Source: Microbacterium sp. SLBN-154
GTDB lineage: Bacteria > Actinomycetota > Actinomycetes > Actinomycetales > Microbacteriaceae
Assembly: GCF_006715565.1 (NCBI RefSeq)
Contig: NZ_VFNL01000001.1
Location: 2,790,001 to 2,854,000 of the forward strand
Length of the DNA stretch: 64,000 nucleotides
Reading direction: 5' to 3'
Shown here: positions 63,523 to 64,000 of the stretch, in pieces
Layout: each line of letters starts with the position of its first letter
Numbering within the stretch: the stretch's first letter is position 1
Program-made: the position numbers and the translations under genes
The notes under the pieces: generated by a model
Told to the model about the DNA's origin: nothing
What the model saw: only the letters and a program-made list of their open reading frames with translations
Database searches by the model: none

Positions 63523-64000
63523 GCGCGCCGCATCGCCGACCGGCACCAGACGGGTGAGCTGCGTCACGTGCGCGGGCTCCAGCTCCGCGAGGCTGGACAC
63601 CCCCAGCAGGCGCATCGTGCGCTCGATCTCCTCCCGGAGGATCGCGATCGCCCGATCGACGCCGGCACGCCCGCCCGCCATCAGGCCGTACAGGTAGGCC
63701 CGTCCGACGAGGGTGAAGGAGGCGCCGAGTGCGATCGACGCGACGATGTCGGCACCGTGCATGATCCCGGTGTCGACCATCACCGTCGCGTCCTTGCCGA
63801 CCTCCCGCACGACATGCGGAAGCAGGTGGAAGGGCACCGGAGCGCGATCGAGTTGACGCCCCCCGTGGTTCGACAGGACGATGCCGTCCACGCCCGCCTC
63901 GATCAGGCGCACGGCATCCTCGACCGTCTGAACGCCCTTGACGACGATCTTGCCCGGCCAGAGGTCCCGGATGACACCGAGGTCGTCGTAGCTGATGGTC
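63505..64000 (-). CDS. FMN-dependent alpha-hydroxyacid oxidase, C-terminal part (5' end cut off)
   Basis: The frame is open to the window edge, giving about 165 C-terminal residues. It shows [13 protein letters not shown], the catalytic His and substrate Arg in [31 protein letters not shown] and [13 protein letters not shown], which binds the FMN phosphate. This matches lactate oxidase, lactate monooxygenase or lactate dehydrogenase (LldD) and related enzymes; the distinguishing N-terminus is missing. The basic, Arg/Ala-rich tail is short. Confidence 0.88.
   Translation of the reverse strand, partial: TISYDDLGVIRDLWPGKIVVKGVQTVEDAVRLIEAGVDGIVLSNHGGRQLDRAPVPFHLLPHVVREVGKDATVMVDTGIMHGADIVASIALGASFTLVGRAYLYGLMAGGRAGVDRAIAILREEIERTMRLLGVSSLAELEPAHVTQLTRLVPVGDAARAQRAR

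Overview
The window is about 70% G+C, reads almost entirely in actinobacterial codon usage, and carries gene families and an order typical of Microbacteriaceae: SenX3-RegX3/PhoU, GlnR next to polyphosphate kinase, fused IspDF, CarD, a SigK/RskA/FAS1 module, and a reduced tad locus with a 6C RNA beside acs. A Microbacterium-like organism is the best reading. Many first genes of transcription units have a TANNNT hexamer exactly 6-7 bases before an ATG or GTG, which suggests widespread leaderless transcription; I used this to choose several starts.

Region 1-9.9 kb is an accessory catabolic island. It holds a cut-off thiamine-diphosphate E1 dehydrogenase, a VOC protein, a GntR/FCD regulator with twin palindromic sites, a ketopantoate-reductase-like enzyme, a Dabb protein, a zinc alcohol dehydrogenase, an XRE-cupin regulator, an SDR and an M24-fold protein that both lack canonical active-site residues, a 3-hydroxyisobutyrate-dehydrogenase-like enzyme and an amidohydrolase. 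The substrate is unknown. Region 10-15.6 kb is housekeeping (rlmB, cysS, ispDF, carD) with a small exporter/acetyltransferase pair.

Region 15.7-37 kb is centred on phosphate and nitrogen control: regX3-senX3, phoU, gpmA, glnR, ppk, mutT1 and pstSCAB. PHO-box-like direct repeats lie in the senX3/phoU gap, before ppk and before pstS. Inserted here is a Pls-type single-module nonribosomal peptide synthetase of 1323 residues whose specificity residues look lysine-type. An M1 peptidase lies directly downstream in the same direction and a phosphopantetheinyl-transferase-like gene converges on it. The synthetase is divergent from pstS across the PHO box.

Region 37-50.5 kb contains pabC, an unassigned structured RNA candidate, sigK-rskA with a divergent FAS1 lipoprotein behind a SigK-type promoter, tRNA-Lys and tRNA-Thr, a Ser/Thr kinase, pncA, an S33 peptidase, and a topA-tmk-holB-peptidase operon. 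Region 50.6-54 kb is the compact tad locus and the 6C RNA. Region 54-64 kb contains acs, RidA, a PASTA penicillin-binding protein with a metallophosphoesterase, a sortase-anchored surface protein, tRNA-Pro, a HAD phosphatase and a cut-off FMN-dependent 2-hydroxyacid oxidase. I saw no insertion sequence, prophage or CRISPR array.
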